DNA of 64,000 nucleotides from Protaetia brevitarsis (GCA_004143645.1 RXPK01000083.1:2216228-2280227), one strand, 5' to 3'. Shown: positions 33,515-45,031, numbered from the stretch's first letter. Translations and numbers: made by a program. Notes: generated from the letters alone by a model not told the origin.

Positions 33515-34600
33515 CCGAATATAGATACACTTCATTTATGAAAAGCTAAATAATTACGATTCATCCTAAGCTCCGTGCTCCACCTAAACGTACTACAGGA
33601 GACTACCTATTCTAAATACTATATGGATTCCATAACAATTGAAATGTTCCTACTCTTGCCAAATAATTTCACTATGATTGTTAAGAACATAAATATAATA
33701 CAGTAGCCTAGTATGTGTGTGAATGCTACTTGATATGGAATGTGTTTAGTATTAGTTCACATGTATATATGTATAAATTGCAAGGGTGATCTTAACACGT
33801 GACGACTAAAAGATCTGTTGTGTCCCCTGTTCTTGCTGTTTTACAGCTGGCCTACCAATGCTATTCTTTTCAGAAAGTGTAGGATATCAGAAGGGCCCAG
33901 GTTAGGTAAGTCTCCCTCTTCGATTTCACGTGCTCCCAGGTGTAACGCCAGTAACGCCCTTGAGTTGCACAGTGCTACGCAATTTGAGAGGGGATGGCTG
34001 CCATCCTGTTCCCTAATCTGCTCCAGTCGTTTTGCTCCTCCCTTTGTGCCTTCCTTGTGAGGTACTCTCACTTTGGAAGTGGAAGGCGTCTTATGGAGGT
34101 CCTGCTCCAATTCCTGTTTATTAGCGGTGTCGTCCCGCTAATAAACATCCTTCCTCCATGGTTGATCCCACGAGTAGCTAGGGAAGAAAAGGTCCACCTC
34201 CACAGAGCCCCGCATGCAGAGGTAAGGCTAAATACAATGGGGGGCGCCAGATGCCCCAAGAGATTAGTTCACATACTTGCGAGTCTACTGTAAATCGGTC
34301 AGCCATCAGTTATTATTAAATGCGCCCATGGAACGACTTTCGTTATCTCCCAGCATTCGCCAAGGAAATGGATTATATGTGATACTTATAATCAATGGCC
34401 AAGGAGTAAGGGAAAGCCATGGCAAAAACTTTATTCTGGGAGGATCTGGGAAGAAGTCCCAGATCTTGTTACTGATAGCTGGTAAATTATTATTGTCCCT
34501 CTGAGTGCTGAAGAAGCAGCCTCCACGTTTCCTTAACTCCGACAGCCGTGTTGTCTTCACGTAGAGAACAGACAGGTTTGAAGAATTAATTAATTCTGAT
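33515..34600 (-). mobile_element. RNH-A LINE 3' UTR copy, interrupted
   Basis: 33515-33762 and 34263-34600 together match the 3' UTR of the RNH-A copy at 4747-5330. Shared blocks include CTACCTATTCTAAATACTA, TTCCATAACAATTGAAATG, AATATAATACAGTAGCCT, GCGAGTCTACTGTAAATC and GGAACGACTTTCGTTATCTC. It is interrupted by a 500-bp RNH-B fragment. Frames at 34277-34560 lie in this UTR. Confidence 0.85.
33751..34274 (-). mobile_element. RNH-B LINE 3' end inserted with 12-bp target duplication
   Basis: The insert 33763-34262 is bounded by ATTAGTTCACAT at 33751-33762 and again at 34263-34274; the uninterrupted RNH-A copy has this 12-mer once (near 4991). Its 3' UTR matches the start of the RNH-B fragment at 44 kb (TGTGTCCCCTGTTCTT). 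The minus-strand frame 34110-33841 ends LGPSDILHFLKR then IALVGQL, preceded by CVALCNSRALLALHLG, the usual C-terminus of an RNase H LINE. It is 5' truncated. Confidence 0.9.
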
Positions 34601-35119
34601 GATGTAACAGCTATTTACCTTAGAGTGCGGTAGGTGTCATTTATAGCATGAAAATTCTGTTTTAAGTATGGGCCAAAAACAAATTGGAATTGTTACTGAT
34701 AAAAAAGTAACAGCAATTGAACCTTTAATGAATAAAGACATGATTGACTACAAAAGATTTAATTTAATTAATTTATTATGTTGAAGCGTTATGATGTCGC
34801 AGTACCTCCTTCGATAAATTATCTTGCCAACTACTATTCTAGAACTCTATTGTGCGTGCTGGCATTACCACATTGCAATAAAACGCGTGCGCATTTTTAT
34901 GTTCAATTTTAAGAAGTTTATTTAGAACTCTATTAGGGATATCCAATTATCCACCACAGCTTACAAGAATCGGCAAAATTTCTTAAGCATAGCGATATAT
35001 TCGGATATGTTAGTTCCTTGATGGTGTTCAATATGAATACCTTGTATGTAATTATTGCCACAACCTTATCTTTGTTCTTGAATCATCGTTAAGGAAATGC
35101 CTAAATATCTAATATATTA
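34601..35119. other. Nothing recognised
   Basis: AT-rich unique sequence between two LINE fragments. Confidence 0.45.
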
Positions 35120-35790
35120 ATTCTACGAATCTTTCTTCACTATATTCCTACATTGAGTTACTTTTCCAGTCCTTTATCCCCACGAAGTCTGCTGTCACTG
35201 CATCAATCCATTTCTTCTTCGGCCTATCCCTTCTTTTTTTCTCTTTCCTGTGTCTCTTCTGACATCCTAACCGTCTTAACTTCTCTGCTTTAATATGCTG
35301 AACTATGTTAGTGTGCTTGTATAGTTTACGATTTGTTTTTGTTTTACAATCGCCCTCTCATGTTTTCGTTCCTCCTTAACATTTTTCTTTCCCACACATC
35401 TATTTTCATTTCATCCTTTTTCATCAACACACATGCTTCACACCGTTATAGTTTTCATTACTGTTCTATATATTTTGACCTCTTCCTTTTGGCTTTAACA
35501 TCTTCTTCATTGACCTAAATACATTGATCCTTCTTTATTGTTTTTATTTCTTCTTGTCCTCTTCATTGTTATTTGTAATCGTTACCCCTAAGTATTCAAA
35601 CTGATTCACTTTCCCAAAATTGTAGCTTCTTGTATCTCTTTCGAATTTACTATATCTTTGCTTATTTGTTGTTGCTTGTTTCACTATTGCATGCTTTGCT
35701 TTATCTTCACTAAATTTTAGCCCATATAACTGTGCCGTTTTTTTCCATTTTGCTAAATATTGTTCTTTTATTTATTTTTTTCATCTGATA
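35120..35790 (-). pseudogene. RTE-like LINE reverse transcriptase, C-terminal fragment
   Basis: Reading the minus strand from about 35740: GLKFSEDKAKHAIV, then KVNQFEYLGVTITNNNEED, then RSMKKMLKPKGR and KTITV, and finally EKLRRLGCQKRHRKEKKRRD followed by RPKKKWIDAVTADFVGIKDW. The FKYLGVTI block, the LKK block and the GRP.KRW.D.V..D tail are characteristic of RTE-type LINEs and distinct from the jockey-like ones here. Many stops and shifts. Confidence 0.8.
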
Positions 35791-37325
35791 GTTAGGGCTA
35801 CGTCTTATACATTAGGCAATTACTTACTGTTTAATTTGGTTTATTGTCTATCGTCCACAATATTCCGTTGTCTCTGAAAACTGCTTGTAAGACTAGATTT
35901 AATAAAACCGTAGTTTTTGTCATAAAATGTCTAATTCTCTACAAAATGTTTGAGTTTAATTATAGAAAGCAACCGTCAAAAATTTAATAAAATTGTCAAA
36001 AATAAATGAGTTAAAGAAACCTTAATACAAGCTGGCCGCAAATTCTGAAAAATCATTAGGTCTGTGGAAATTCTACCATTCTATTTAAAAAAAAAAAGGC
36101 AAATTAAAAAAAACATACTCTGACTACTGAAAATGCTATGATAATCAAAGTATTTGCCTTAAATATTTAGATTTTCAAAATCACACTCGTACCAGAAATT
36201 CAAAAAACTAATGAGTCAGTTCGAGGGGACAACCGGTATATTTTTTTTTTTTTTTCGATAACATATGACACCTTTCATAGATTCTCAAATACATAACAGA
36301 ATTCGTCGTTTAACAAAATCTCGATGTTTTACGATAGAATTTATTCTCAATTAGAGGAAAGATGCATATTATAAAGAGCAAAGGTCCTAAAGTACCCCAC
36401 GTTACTATGTCGCACGTAGTTTGCCGTTTTAAAACAGAAAAATCTTCGAAATTCTACTCCAGATGCCTTGAGGATAGTCTAGACCGGAATACTAAAACAG
36501 TTCACAAATAAGAAACACACACACACCCACACACAGAGAGAGAGAGAACGATAGACTTTCTGCACGCTTAAACGCTCCGACGGTTCCACCGTTGAACATT
36601 CCGCTCAGATTGAGACATCGCGAATATCGTCATGACGACTATTACTAAACGGGTAAAAGGTGACGCTCTACATCCTTCCATCGTGGGTGCGTCTATAGAA
36701 AACGACGCCTATGGAGGAGCGCGTCTTTGAACGTAGCCGAGCGCCACCAAAGGATTTATACCTTTGCAAATACCAGCAAATAAAAGAGACGGGTTTTTAC
36801 GTAAAGGAATGTAAAATATACGTACATACATAAAAGTGAGCTATTCCTGTATATATTTTTTTGTACAATAGTGCTGAAAATAATAGAGAAGTACCAATCG
36901 TAAACGAGAACGCCATCTTTGTATTTCACCGCGACTGGGAAAATATATGTATGCATTTTAAAATATAGGGAATTGAGGTAGAAGGAAATATAAATGAACA
37001 ATATCATTTATATTGCCTGCCTCCTGTATAAAGTTTTTGAAATGCTTATTTTTTCGTGTTTTGCCTTGTGAAAAATGATTGCTATTGGCTACTTGAGCGT
37101 ATGCGTATAGGAAAATAAAGAATAAAAACAGCACAGAATGCTTTGCAAATAAATTTATGCGAGCATCGTGAGTCATTAGCTGTAACTTCATAGGTTTAGG
37201 TTTTCTTTTGTCAACAGAATTTCCCCAAGCATTTCATCTCGAATAGATGGCAAATAAATGTTCATGGACATTAATGATGACTCGTAGAATAACTGGAAAA
37301 ATATGAAGATGAAACCGCACATGTT
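35791..37325. other. Non-coding; microsatellites at 36241-36255 and 36508-36548
   Basis: A T15 run at 36241 and a mixed (CA)n/(GA)n tract at 36508-36548. 36540-36770 is a modest GC-richer patch. The overlapping minus-strand frames 36756-37007 and 36958-37191 have no known domain. Confidence 0.45.
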
Positions 37326-37945
37326 ACACACTGCAGTGGTGAGAAATGCTTGTCCATCACTGGAGCTACAAAATGCTCACCAACTGCTATAGAAAGTGTG
37401 CTAAATCTACAACCTATGGGCAAGAGTGGGAGCGCATAGCCTGAAATGTGGTGGACACTGAAGAAGCCAGGATACTTCTGGACATGTCACAATAGCAGAT
37501 GAAATTAGAAATTCTATTTTTGAAATGGACAGTGATACAATGACTCCTAAACTCTCCTTCGACAAACACTTCGAGGTTATCTTGCATTAGGATAGGTGGT
37601 AAGTAAAGCTAGGTATTTAAAACCAAAATTTTTGTGTAGCTGAGTCAAAAAGAATAATAGATTTTGGAGTTGCTATATATGGAGAAACCCAGAATCACAT
37701 AAAATATATGGTATTCGGGCAATATACCTCATAGTGTACCAGAAGGAAAGGTATCAAGGACATGTGTAAATCAAGCGGCCTTAAAAACATTAGCATTCTA
37801 TCAGATAACCTCAAAATCAGCTTTTAGAAGAAGGCTTTAGCTAAACACAACAAAGTTGCTTTGATCAGGCAACGAATTTACAAATAACCCAACAAAGAAG
37901 GGTGCTGAAACAATATCCACTGGATAGTTCAACGATATGGTGAGG
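37326..37945 (+). pseudogene. I-like LINE remnant (RT tail to RNase H)
   Basis: Scattered over frames, 37350-37440 reads CLSITGATKCSPTAIESVL then NLQPMGKSG, the conserved region after the RT domain of RNase H LINEs. 37485-37580 reads GHVTIADEIRNSIFEMDSDT and PKLSFDKHFEV. 37665-37900 carries faint RNase H traces (GVAIYGETQN, ALKTL, SGNEFTNNPTKKGAE). It is heavily mutated and abuts a minus-strand LINE at about 37950. Confidence 0.6.
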
Positions 37946-38578
37946 GTTAAGGGCATTATGCACTAGGTGTCTCCTCCAATGTTGTTGATTACAACAGCTT
38001 CCGTAAGATATTTACTTGGTAAATAGACAAACATTTTATAATTGCATCTGTCCTGAAGAATGATAATTTTTTTTTGGAATAAAGTTGTTTTATGAACTAG
38101 TGGTAGTAGGTAGTTTGATTGCCTAGTACCGTATTCATGGGCGGTATCAGCAGAGAACTCCGATCTGCGACTGTGTACAAAACACACAACTTCCATAATA
38201 TATGCATCATAGGAGGTTAAAACCTTTTGATCTATAAAAGTTTTTTTTTTGCAAGACGACAGCCCAAATATGATGCTTAGAGCACGCTTCTGCAATAAAA
38301 ATACTCGATCAGCACCACCACCTGAACCCCAATGAATAATACTGTAACGTTTTTCTAGTTTTTAAAACGTTGTCGGGGTTTTAGAAAAACACACAGGCGA
38401 TATATTTTAATTCACTTATTCTATTAACACAATTACGGTATTTAAAAACTATTAAAAATGCTTATTAATTAAATTACTTAACCACTAATGTCTTTATTTA
38501 TGTAAACGATTTATTTGCACCGATATTTATATTACACGTACTAATTCACTTCGCGATCCGCACTAGCCAACTCGTATC

Positions 38579-38618
38579 GACTGACTGATTCCTGGCCAAC
38601 CCGACGCGTTATTTATAG
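38579..38618 (-). promoter_or_regulatory. TATA box and arthropod initiator of the LTR
   Basis: On the minus strand TATAAATA occupies 38618-38611. TCAGTC follows at 38588-38583, with its A 32 nt downstream of the first T of the TATA box, and a second TCAGTC begins at 38584. This fits the -31/-30 TATA to TCAKTY spacing of arthropod core promoters. Together with the HSE array it predicts the U3/R boundary near 38586. Confidence 0.8.
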
Positions 38619-38629
38619 CTGGCGCGAAC

Positions 38630-38685
38630 TTCCAGATTGTTCGAGACCCTTCTAGAAGGTCCTTCCAGAATATTCTCGAATCTTC
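38630..38685 (-). promoter_or_regulatory. Heat-shock element array (11 pentamer half-sites)
   Basis: In plus-strand order, 38630-38657 holds TTC-GAT-TTC-GAC-TTC-GAA separated by exactly 2 bp. After an out-of-phase break, 38663-38685 holds TTC-GAA-TTC-GAA-TTC with 2-bp spacers, a perfect five-unit element. Alternating nGAAn/nTTCn pentamers are the binding site of trimeric heat shock factor. Nine of eleven units are exact, the other two keep GA. The array ends 12 bp upstream of the TATA box on the minus strand. Confidence 0.85.
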
Positions 38686-39283
38686 GACCCGGTACTGCCC
38701 TCTGTCATTCCTCGTAGGTAGTTCTTTCTTCCGCTATGCTAGCGCCATCTAGGGACGCCTATCGGAATCGCCAGTTTCAAAAGTTGGCGCTCGTTACAAT
38801 ACCATACCAATCATTATAGAATGAAATTTAGAATAGTAATACGATTTAAGGACATTAATATTACAAGTTCTCTTTCCGTTATAGAGAACATAGCACATTC
38901 TAGATAAATCAGTGCAGAGCTTGTCAATATTACTATTCCACTTCAATTCCTCATCAACAGTCACCCCAAGTAGCTTAGAGCATTTAGCCAACTGAATAAG
39001 ATTACCACTTAGAGAAAAGTTATCGATGTTATATTTTTTTAGTATTCTTACACAAAATACACTTAGTTTTGTCAGTGCTAAGCAAAAGGTTGTTATTAGT
39101 TAGCCAATTGCCCAGTCGACTGTGAAGACAGTTTGGAGAATCAATCAAATGTGAGACAGTGGTAGAACTGATCAGAATATTAATATCATCCGCATAAAGA
39201 GTGACGTTAGCAGTACATTCTAATTTCAAAGGGAGATTGTTAATAAAGATTAGAAATAGTGTTGGTTCCTTAATTAACTTCAC

Positions 39284-40416
39284 GTACTGCTGTGGCCTGG
39301 CACCCAGGTTGTCGTAAATTCAGTGATCATATTTTACTACGATCTGTCTTTATCAATGTTTCGGGTAAATTTTCTCAAAAATTAATGTTAATTTTTGTAC
39401 AAGATTTAGTTAATGTTTTGGATTGTATAATTTATTTATTTAAATGTTCAGTTGAAATTGTTTTCACTCTCTTTTAATATTTTTATTTGCTCATGTTGTT
39501 CAATGTCCTTCCTTGAGGAGTTCTTCTATGATCATTGTGCGTGGCGTAGCGCACGCAGCTGTAGGATTTTTATATGTTTGCGATTGTTTTATCATGTGGG
39601 GCCAGTTCTTTGACGAGATGCCGGTGTAAGTACATGTAATTTTATTTTGGTTGCTGCCATTTTGGTATTTCATTTTTATTTAAAGATTTGTTTCGTTAAT
39701 TCTGATTTATATTATCCATCAAGGAACTCGCTTAGTAATAATTGGTATTATATTCTTGTGTACATAATTTAGATATAGGATCATGTATTATTTAAGTTCT
39801 GGAAGATATTTTTTAGTTTAAAGAGTTAATTCTTGTTCGTTTTTTTAAGTTTGCTGATTTGTAATTATTTTTAATCACCTCGGGTTGGGTGAATAGAAGC
39901 ATTGTGCTTGTATGTAAGTTTTCATTTATGTAATTTACTTGTTTTGTTCACGTTTAATTTAGTTTGGTTAATTTTGAAACCACGTGGATTTTCGTGAATA
40001 AGAATTATCTTCCTGGACTATTTTGTTCTTTTTGCTTTGTTAAAGGATTTGAATTGTCCTTTTGTATATTAATGCAGTTTTGATTTCGACCAGGAGCTTT
40101 TGTCCAAGGTTTTTTTTTCTTGCGTAATTGTATTTAACATTTTTTTTTTTTAATATAATAAAATTTCTGATTGTTAACGTCACTTAAAATTTCTGTTCTT
40201 TTATTTTTGATTAAACCTTTTCAATTTTGGGAGTAATTAAGGAAAGTCAGATATCTTTCACAGCAGTTTACTTTTCATGATTAAATTCAAGTTTTAATTT
40301 AATGTTTAATTGTTCTTTTGCGCCTTTTTATTTTTATCCGCTGAGCTAGTTAATTGAATTTTCATTTTTACTTTTCATTTTGCATTTTCTTTGGTACCTT
40401 CATTACACAGCAGTAC
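39284..40416 (+). repeat. Solo-LTR-like repeat, copy 3, GTAC duplication
   Basis: The element 39288-40412 (1125 bp) starts TGCTGTGGCCTGGCACCC and ends ATTACACAGCA. It is flanked by GTAC at 39284-39287 and 40413-40416. The ends form a 7-bp inverted repeat (TGCTGTG/CACAGCA). It interrupts the RT frame of the jockey-like LINE and so is younger than that LINE. The frame at 39292-39477 is not a gene. Confidence 0.85.
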
Positions 40417-41290
40417 GTTAGATAAATCATCATTGATTACTATTTTTGCGAACGATTAGATAGATAGCTACTGAACCAATGAAGAGGAATACCTCTAATT
40501 CCATAGTGTAGTAGTTCTTATTAGATATTATGGTCGACATTATCAAATCAAAGACATAGTGATTTAGCATCAAGATTACACAAGATCTGACTTACAAATT
40601 TATACAAAGCAGTGTTTATTGAGTGATTCGATCGAAATCCATGCTGGCATATACTAAATTGAGTTGAAATTTGTTAAAATAGGTAATTATCATTTCATTC
40701 ATTAAAGATTCGTAGATTTTAGAAAATGTAGATAAATTGTTAATTGGGCATTAATTACGAAGGCAGTTTGGGTCTCCCTTTTTGTAAACTGGAGTTACTT
40801 TAAATGATGTTAAAAGTGAAGGGAATATACCAATAGAAAATGAGTAATTTATTAGATATGTCACAGCCGGTAGAATTCTCTGTCCACATTTCTTAACAAT
40901 GAAAGAGGGAATACCATCATTTCCTCCAGTCATTGAATTACCTAATTTGATAATTACTCTAAGTACATCACTTTCAACAATTGGCGCTATAAAAAAAACA
41001 GTTTGGGGCTTGCGGAAAATCATTATCACGACCACTATTGGATGGATGTTCTAAGTCATACGTTCTGGTAAATGCATCATTAAAAGAGTTACAAAGCTCA
41101 GTTAGATTATCAGTGTCAAACAGTGTTCTGTCATCCCGGACATTAGAATTACTTTTGATAACATTCCAGACAGTTTTGGACATATTTAATAATTTATAAA
41201 ACGATGAAATTACTAAACGATATTTCTTCCTTTTTAACTCAGATTACTGCGTTTTAGCACGTGTCATTTGCACCTTACATAAAAAAAAAA

Positions 41291-42286
41291 CTTAAAATAC
41301 GAGCAATCTGCTCGGTATGCTTGCTAGGTTCAGAGAGAACGCCTCCATCTTCCGATTTGCAGCGGCAAGCTCCAAGCGTTTCCTCCTCGACTTAATGTCG
41401 GTATTTGTGGGAAAAATGTAGTTGAAAATGAAGTAGAAAATTCTAAATGTTACACAGTCTAATTGCCAACGCAGTAACAAAAAAAAATAAAAATGTGCTA
41501 CAATGTAGGTGGGAAACTTTGCTAAAATAGTGTTTAAATCAAGGAACGTGTTTGGAAAAGTTATATTATAATTCTTAGATTGCAAGTCCTGTTCCTGAAT
41601 TAATATTAGTTGAAACAAACTTATTTTCCCAGGAGCCATATACTTTTCGCCATGCAACTTATTAGGTGGAGTGGTAGAGTTACCACAATAATAATACCGA
41701 GAGGAAAGTGAGGATTCATATCTGTGTGCTTATGTATATTTAGCAAATACCGCTACATAGACCAACATTGAACAATTACACATATAATACATACATATAT
41801 GCGCAGTTGCCGCGGCGATGTGTACTAACTTTTAACGACATTGCAGCCGACACCTCCATAACTGGCCGAGGGTAAATATTAACTCCCTAGCGTGTGGTGT
41901 GTAATGCAACCGTTTTAAAGGAACCCGCATTGTTTACGGAGTTTTAATAAATTTTATTGCTCACGTCGTCAAACAGAACGCTCGCTATCAATTTGCAAAC
42001 TACTAGACAGCGTAAAGAAAAGTTAAGTTATATATGCATGTCACTTCCTCATCTATAGGTTGGTTATTTTATACGGTGCGATAGTATAAAGTGGTTGTCT
42101 TGATCCTGATCTACTTTCCATCTCAATATTTCGATCCTTTGTTTCGAATGAAGTTAGTTTTAAAAAAATACAGTAATAGCAATTTCCATTTAATTGCGTG
42201 TAGGTAACCTAATGTACGTTAACGTTAACTTGGCAATGCACCAAAATTACATGCAAAACGTAGATGCTGTGGTTAGACAACCCGCG
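41291..42286. other. Unrecognised 121-codon frame and non-coding DNA
   Basis: A minus-strand frame at 41657-41292 (start MHGEKYMAPGK, end ASIPSRLLVF, with a basic stretch SRRKRLELAAANRKME) resembles no known family. It may be chance or the edge of an older insertion. 41660-42286 is unique, with nothing recognised. Confidence 0.3.
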
Positions 42287-43436
42287 TTACTGCTGAGTGT
42301 AATTAAAGTTGCATAGTTTTGTTGTTATCCGTTCTTCAATTGACCGAAAATTTTCACAATTATGATGTTTATTTTGTATTAAGTTTAGTTAAAGAGTTAA
42401 TTGTATGATTTAATTTTAAGTTTTTTTAAATTTATTCCATTCATTTTATTTGTCTATTGTTTGCTTGTGTTGTTTAATGCGGATTCTATTCAATATCGTT
42501 GTTATAATGTTATACGGCTGCGTTGTACGATTTTGAGAGAGGGTTTTTGTAAGAAAAACAATTGTAGAATTTGGTTAAGGAGTTCCTTGTTCGACCATTG
42601 ACGTGAGTAGTTGTATTTTTATATGTTGGTTGCCATTTTGTAATTCATTTGATATTGAAATTTAATTCTGTAAATTTTCATTTATATAGCCAATCAAGAA
42701 ATTCTTTTTGTGATAATTGTTAATATATTAACGCGTACACGTAGTAGATATAAGATCAATTATTATTTTTTGTTTAAGAAGATAGATTTTTTAGTTTTTT
42801 TCCTCTCATTATATTTTTAAAGAGTTAATTTTCTGCTTCTTAATTTTTGCTGATTCATTTTTATTTATCAATCACCTCGGTTGGGTGAGTAGAAGCATTG
42901 TTCTTGCTTTTAGTTTCTTTTTTGTAAGTTTCTGAAATTGTCCACGTTTAGTTTATTTTAATTTGTTGAAACCACGTGGACTGAAATTGAAAGATATTGG
43001 ATAATCTTCCTGAACAAATAGTTTTATTTTTGCTTTGTATAGGAAATAGCATCGTCCTATTTTAATTTAGATTCAAGTGCAGTTTTTATTTTAGGCAAGA
43101 ACCATCAGTTCAAGGTTTTTTTCTGCACAAGTTGTAATTTAACCCATTTTGAGAAATAAATTTGATTGTTAATTAGCGTCGTCGAAAATTTTGTTCTTTT
43201 ATTTTATTTTAAACCTTTTCAATTTTTCGGGTATTTAAGAGAGTCTGATTACATTCACTCACAATTTACTTTTCGTGGTTAGATTCTAGTTTTAATTCGC
43301 GAGGGTAACTCTGAGTTTAATAGTTCTTTTGCTCAATTTAAAAATTTTATCGGTTGAGCTAGCTAATTTTATTTTCTTTTCATTTTAAAAATTCAGTTTT
43401 GCATTTTTATTTAATTCAATCAGTACACAGCAGTAC
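42287..43436 (+). repeat. Solo-LTR-like repeat, copy 4
   Basis: The element 42291-43432 (1142 bp) starts TGCTGAGTG and ends AGTACACAGCA. The flanks are TTAC (42287-42290) and GTAC (43433-43436), 3 of 4 matching. It holds the TCACCTCGGTTGGGTGA hairpin at 42872-42888, AAACCACGTGGAC near 42970 and ATAGGA..TCCTAT at 43039-43060. Confidence 0.82.
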
Positions 43437-43778
43437 GCGACAAAGTACTGTATTCGTAGATTATGAAGATGAGCAACCAAATATACAAATTGCCTACATG
43501 CAATGAAATAATTCCCTAACGGGAATTTTAAAAGTCAAAACTCCGTAAAATGCCTCCGATAGCTCTAAAAAGAACAGGTTTAATATATCCAAAATAACAA
43601 GACGAAAAGGCAACAACGAACAAGAAACAATATTTTAGTAGAAAATAAACAAGAGCGTGACATATTGATAAACAATATAACAACCAAGCTATGCAATGCA
43701 TAAATGTAGGATTAACTTATTTTACTACCAACTTAAATGTCAAATTTCCCGCCTTTAATTTGACCTTGATCTTAATAG
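43437..43778. other. Nothing recognised
   Basis: AT-rich spacer between LTR-like copy 4 and a TIR element. Confidence 0.45.
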
Positions 43779-44221
43779 GTGCTTTCCATTCACTCATAAA
43801 AGCAATTCGGTAGTACTTCCGGTGTACTCTAACTGCAATTTAAGTGTTCCCCTCATGCACTAACTTATTTGCTAGTGTTTCGTGCTCTAAATGTCATTTA
43901 TGACAAGGTTTGACAGCTACAGCGATTTTTTTAAAGTATTTGTGGAAAAATGTTTCTTTTTGCTTTGGTAAATGAAATGATTGCAAATTAAATATTACTA
44001 TTATAATCTTTGTAAGATTTTTTTGACATTTTGAAGTAAGATTTCCTTGCGGTCACGATTTGTTGTTTACATCAAAATCTGATTTCTAGGTTAGGTTCCT
44101 TTTCCACCTCTCTTTACAATTTAAAATCACAAAAAGCGTTCCATTGGTTCTAAATTGTGTAGGTCAAGAGTAGAGTAGAGTAGCAGCAGAGTAGGAGTGA
44201 TAGACGGTGAATGGAAAACAC
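43779..44221. mobile_element. Non-autonomous TIR element, GTGCTTTCCATTCAC ends
   Basis: Left end GTGCTTTCCATTCACTC and right end GTGAATGGAAAACAC are inverted matches (14 of 15), spanning 443 bp. A GAGTAGAGTAGAGTAG simple run lies near the right end. A related right end (GGTGAATGGAAACCAC) lies at 51896-51911. The target duplication could not be settled, so the superfamily is open. Confidence 0.6.
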
Positions 44222-44362
44222 TAAATGATTTATGAACACTTGTTACGTATCTATGTATAAATGGAAGGTGATATTACGATGTGACCTAAGAAATCTATTG
44301 TGTCCCCTGTTCTTACAGTTGGCCTTTTAATGCTAGATGTCCTTTTCGGTGGCAATGGACTA

Positions 44363-44538
44363 AAACTATTCCTGTTAATATGCAAATATTGTTCTTACTC
44401 AAGTTGATGCATTCTGTAAACCTCTTTTAGTTATAGGCTTCCAAAGGAAAAAACTATTCCTGTTAATATGCAAATATTGTTCTTACTCAAGTTGATGCAT
44501 TCTGTAAATCCCTTTTGGTTATAGGCTCCCAAAAGAGT
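44363..44538. repeat. 88-bp tandem duplication within RNH-B
   Basis: AAACTATTCCTGTTAATATG starts at 44363 and again at 44451. Both units run through GTTGATGCATTCTGTAAA and GTTATAGGCT with few differences, so the duplication occurred after insertion. Confidence 0.9.
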
Positions 44539-44643
44539 GTTAGCTTGTCTCATTCTCTGGACATTATGCCAATAATTGGATCTTCTTTGCTCCATTCGCT
44601 TTCCAATTTTTACTGCTACTTATCCTGCAAAAGGGTTCAAGCC

Positions 44644-45031
44644 CTACAAATGGTATTCCAGCTCCTTTTTTGCAAGATTATCCCTTATTTCGTTTCCTCC
44701 CACTCGTGTGTGACCCGGAATCCACAGGAGGGTTATTTTATTCCTTTTGCCTAGCTCGTTCAATTTCTCTAGGCATTCCCAGACCATCTTGGAACTGATT
44801 TCACGTGAGCTCAGCGCCTTGATGTCAATATTGAACTGAACGCATCTTTCAATAGCCTGCATTTTCGTCTGGAAGATACTGCTGGAATGTATTTCTTGGT
44901 TCTAAACCCATATATCCTTCTGCCGTTTTGGAGCCATCAGTGTACCATTTGATGGTATTTCTATTCAATTTTAAAATGGTGTTTTCATCCCACTCGCTCT
45001 TGTTGTTAAGCTTTATGGTGAATTCTTTCAT
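44644..45031 (-). pseudogene. RNase H domain of RNH-B
   Basis: WYTDGSKTAEGYMGLEP (near 44965) carries the first catalytic Asp. After a frameshift near 44870, 44862-44644 holds MQAIERCVQFNID, VWECLEKLNELGKRNKITLL, then WIPGHTRVGGNEIRDNLAKK with the terminal GNE..D. The middle TDS-type motif is not intact. Confidence 0.85.

Larger units (their letters stand above)
38339..38802 (-). mobile_element. Solo LTR with heat-shock-type promoter
   Basis: The LTR 38343-38798 (456 bp) reads on the minus strand from TGTAACGAGCGCC to AAAAACGTTACA. It has TG..CA ends with a 7-bp terminal inverted repeat (TGTAACG/CGTTACA). ATAC flanks both sides (38339-38342 and 38799-38802), a 4-bp duplication as in Ty3/gypsy-type elements. 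On the minus strand it has a U3 with a heat-shock-element array, TATAAATA, an initiator, then AATAAA signals near 38500-38520 and a U5. No internal retroviral-like genes are present, so it arose by LTR-LTR recombination. It sits inside the jockey-like LINE. Confidence 0.9.
37963..41270 (-). pseudogene. LINE reverse transcriptase in three pieces
   Basis: 41270-40445: ELKRKKYR, then MSKTVWNVIKSNSNVRDD, then MTGGNDGIPSFIVKKCGQRI, FKVTPVYKKGDPNCLRN, and a degraded PINNLSTFSKIYESL. 39283-39029: TLFLIFINNLPL, the catalytic LYADDINILIS and NNLLLSTDKTKC. 38991-38799: LLGVTVDEELKWNSNI and YYYSKFHSIMI. After the LTR, 38342-37963 resumes with a GSGGGADRVFLLQKRALSII stretch, DAYIMEVVCFVHSR and HEYGTRQSNY. 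Frameshifts occur at several joins, including one near the HSE-bearing LTR. Confidence 0.85.
37955..41290 (-). mobile_element. Jockey/CR1-like LINE interrupted by two LTRs
   Basis: One minus-strand element whose parts lie at 41290-40413, 39287-38799 and 38342-37955, separated by a 1125-bp LTR-like insertion (39288-40412) and a 456-bp solo LTR (38343-38798). Joining order is collinear with RT motifs. The 5' end is truncated near 41290 and the 3' end lies near 37955, adjoining another LINE scrap. Confidence 0.85.

Noticed and set aside
34277..34560. Overlapping frames on both strands
   Set aside because: They lie in the RNH-A 3' UTR; the same DNA at 5033-5215 gives another chance frame.
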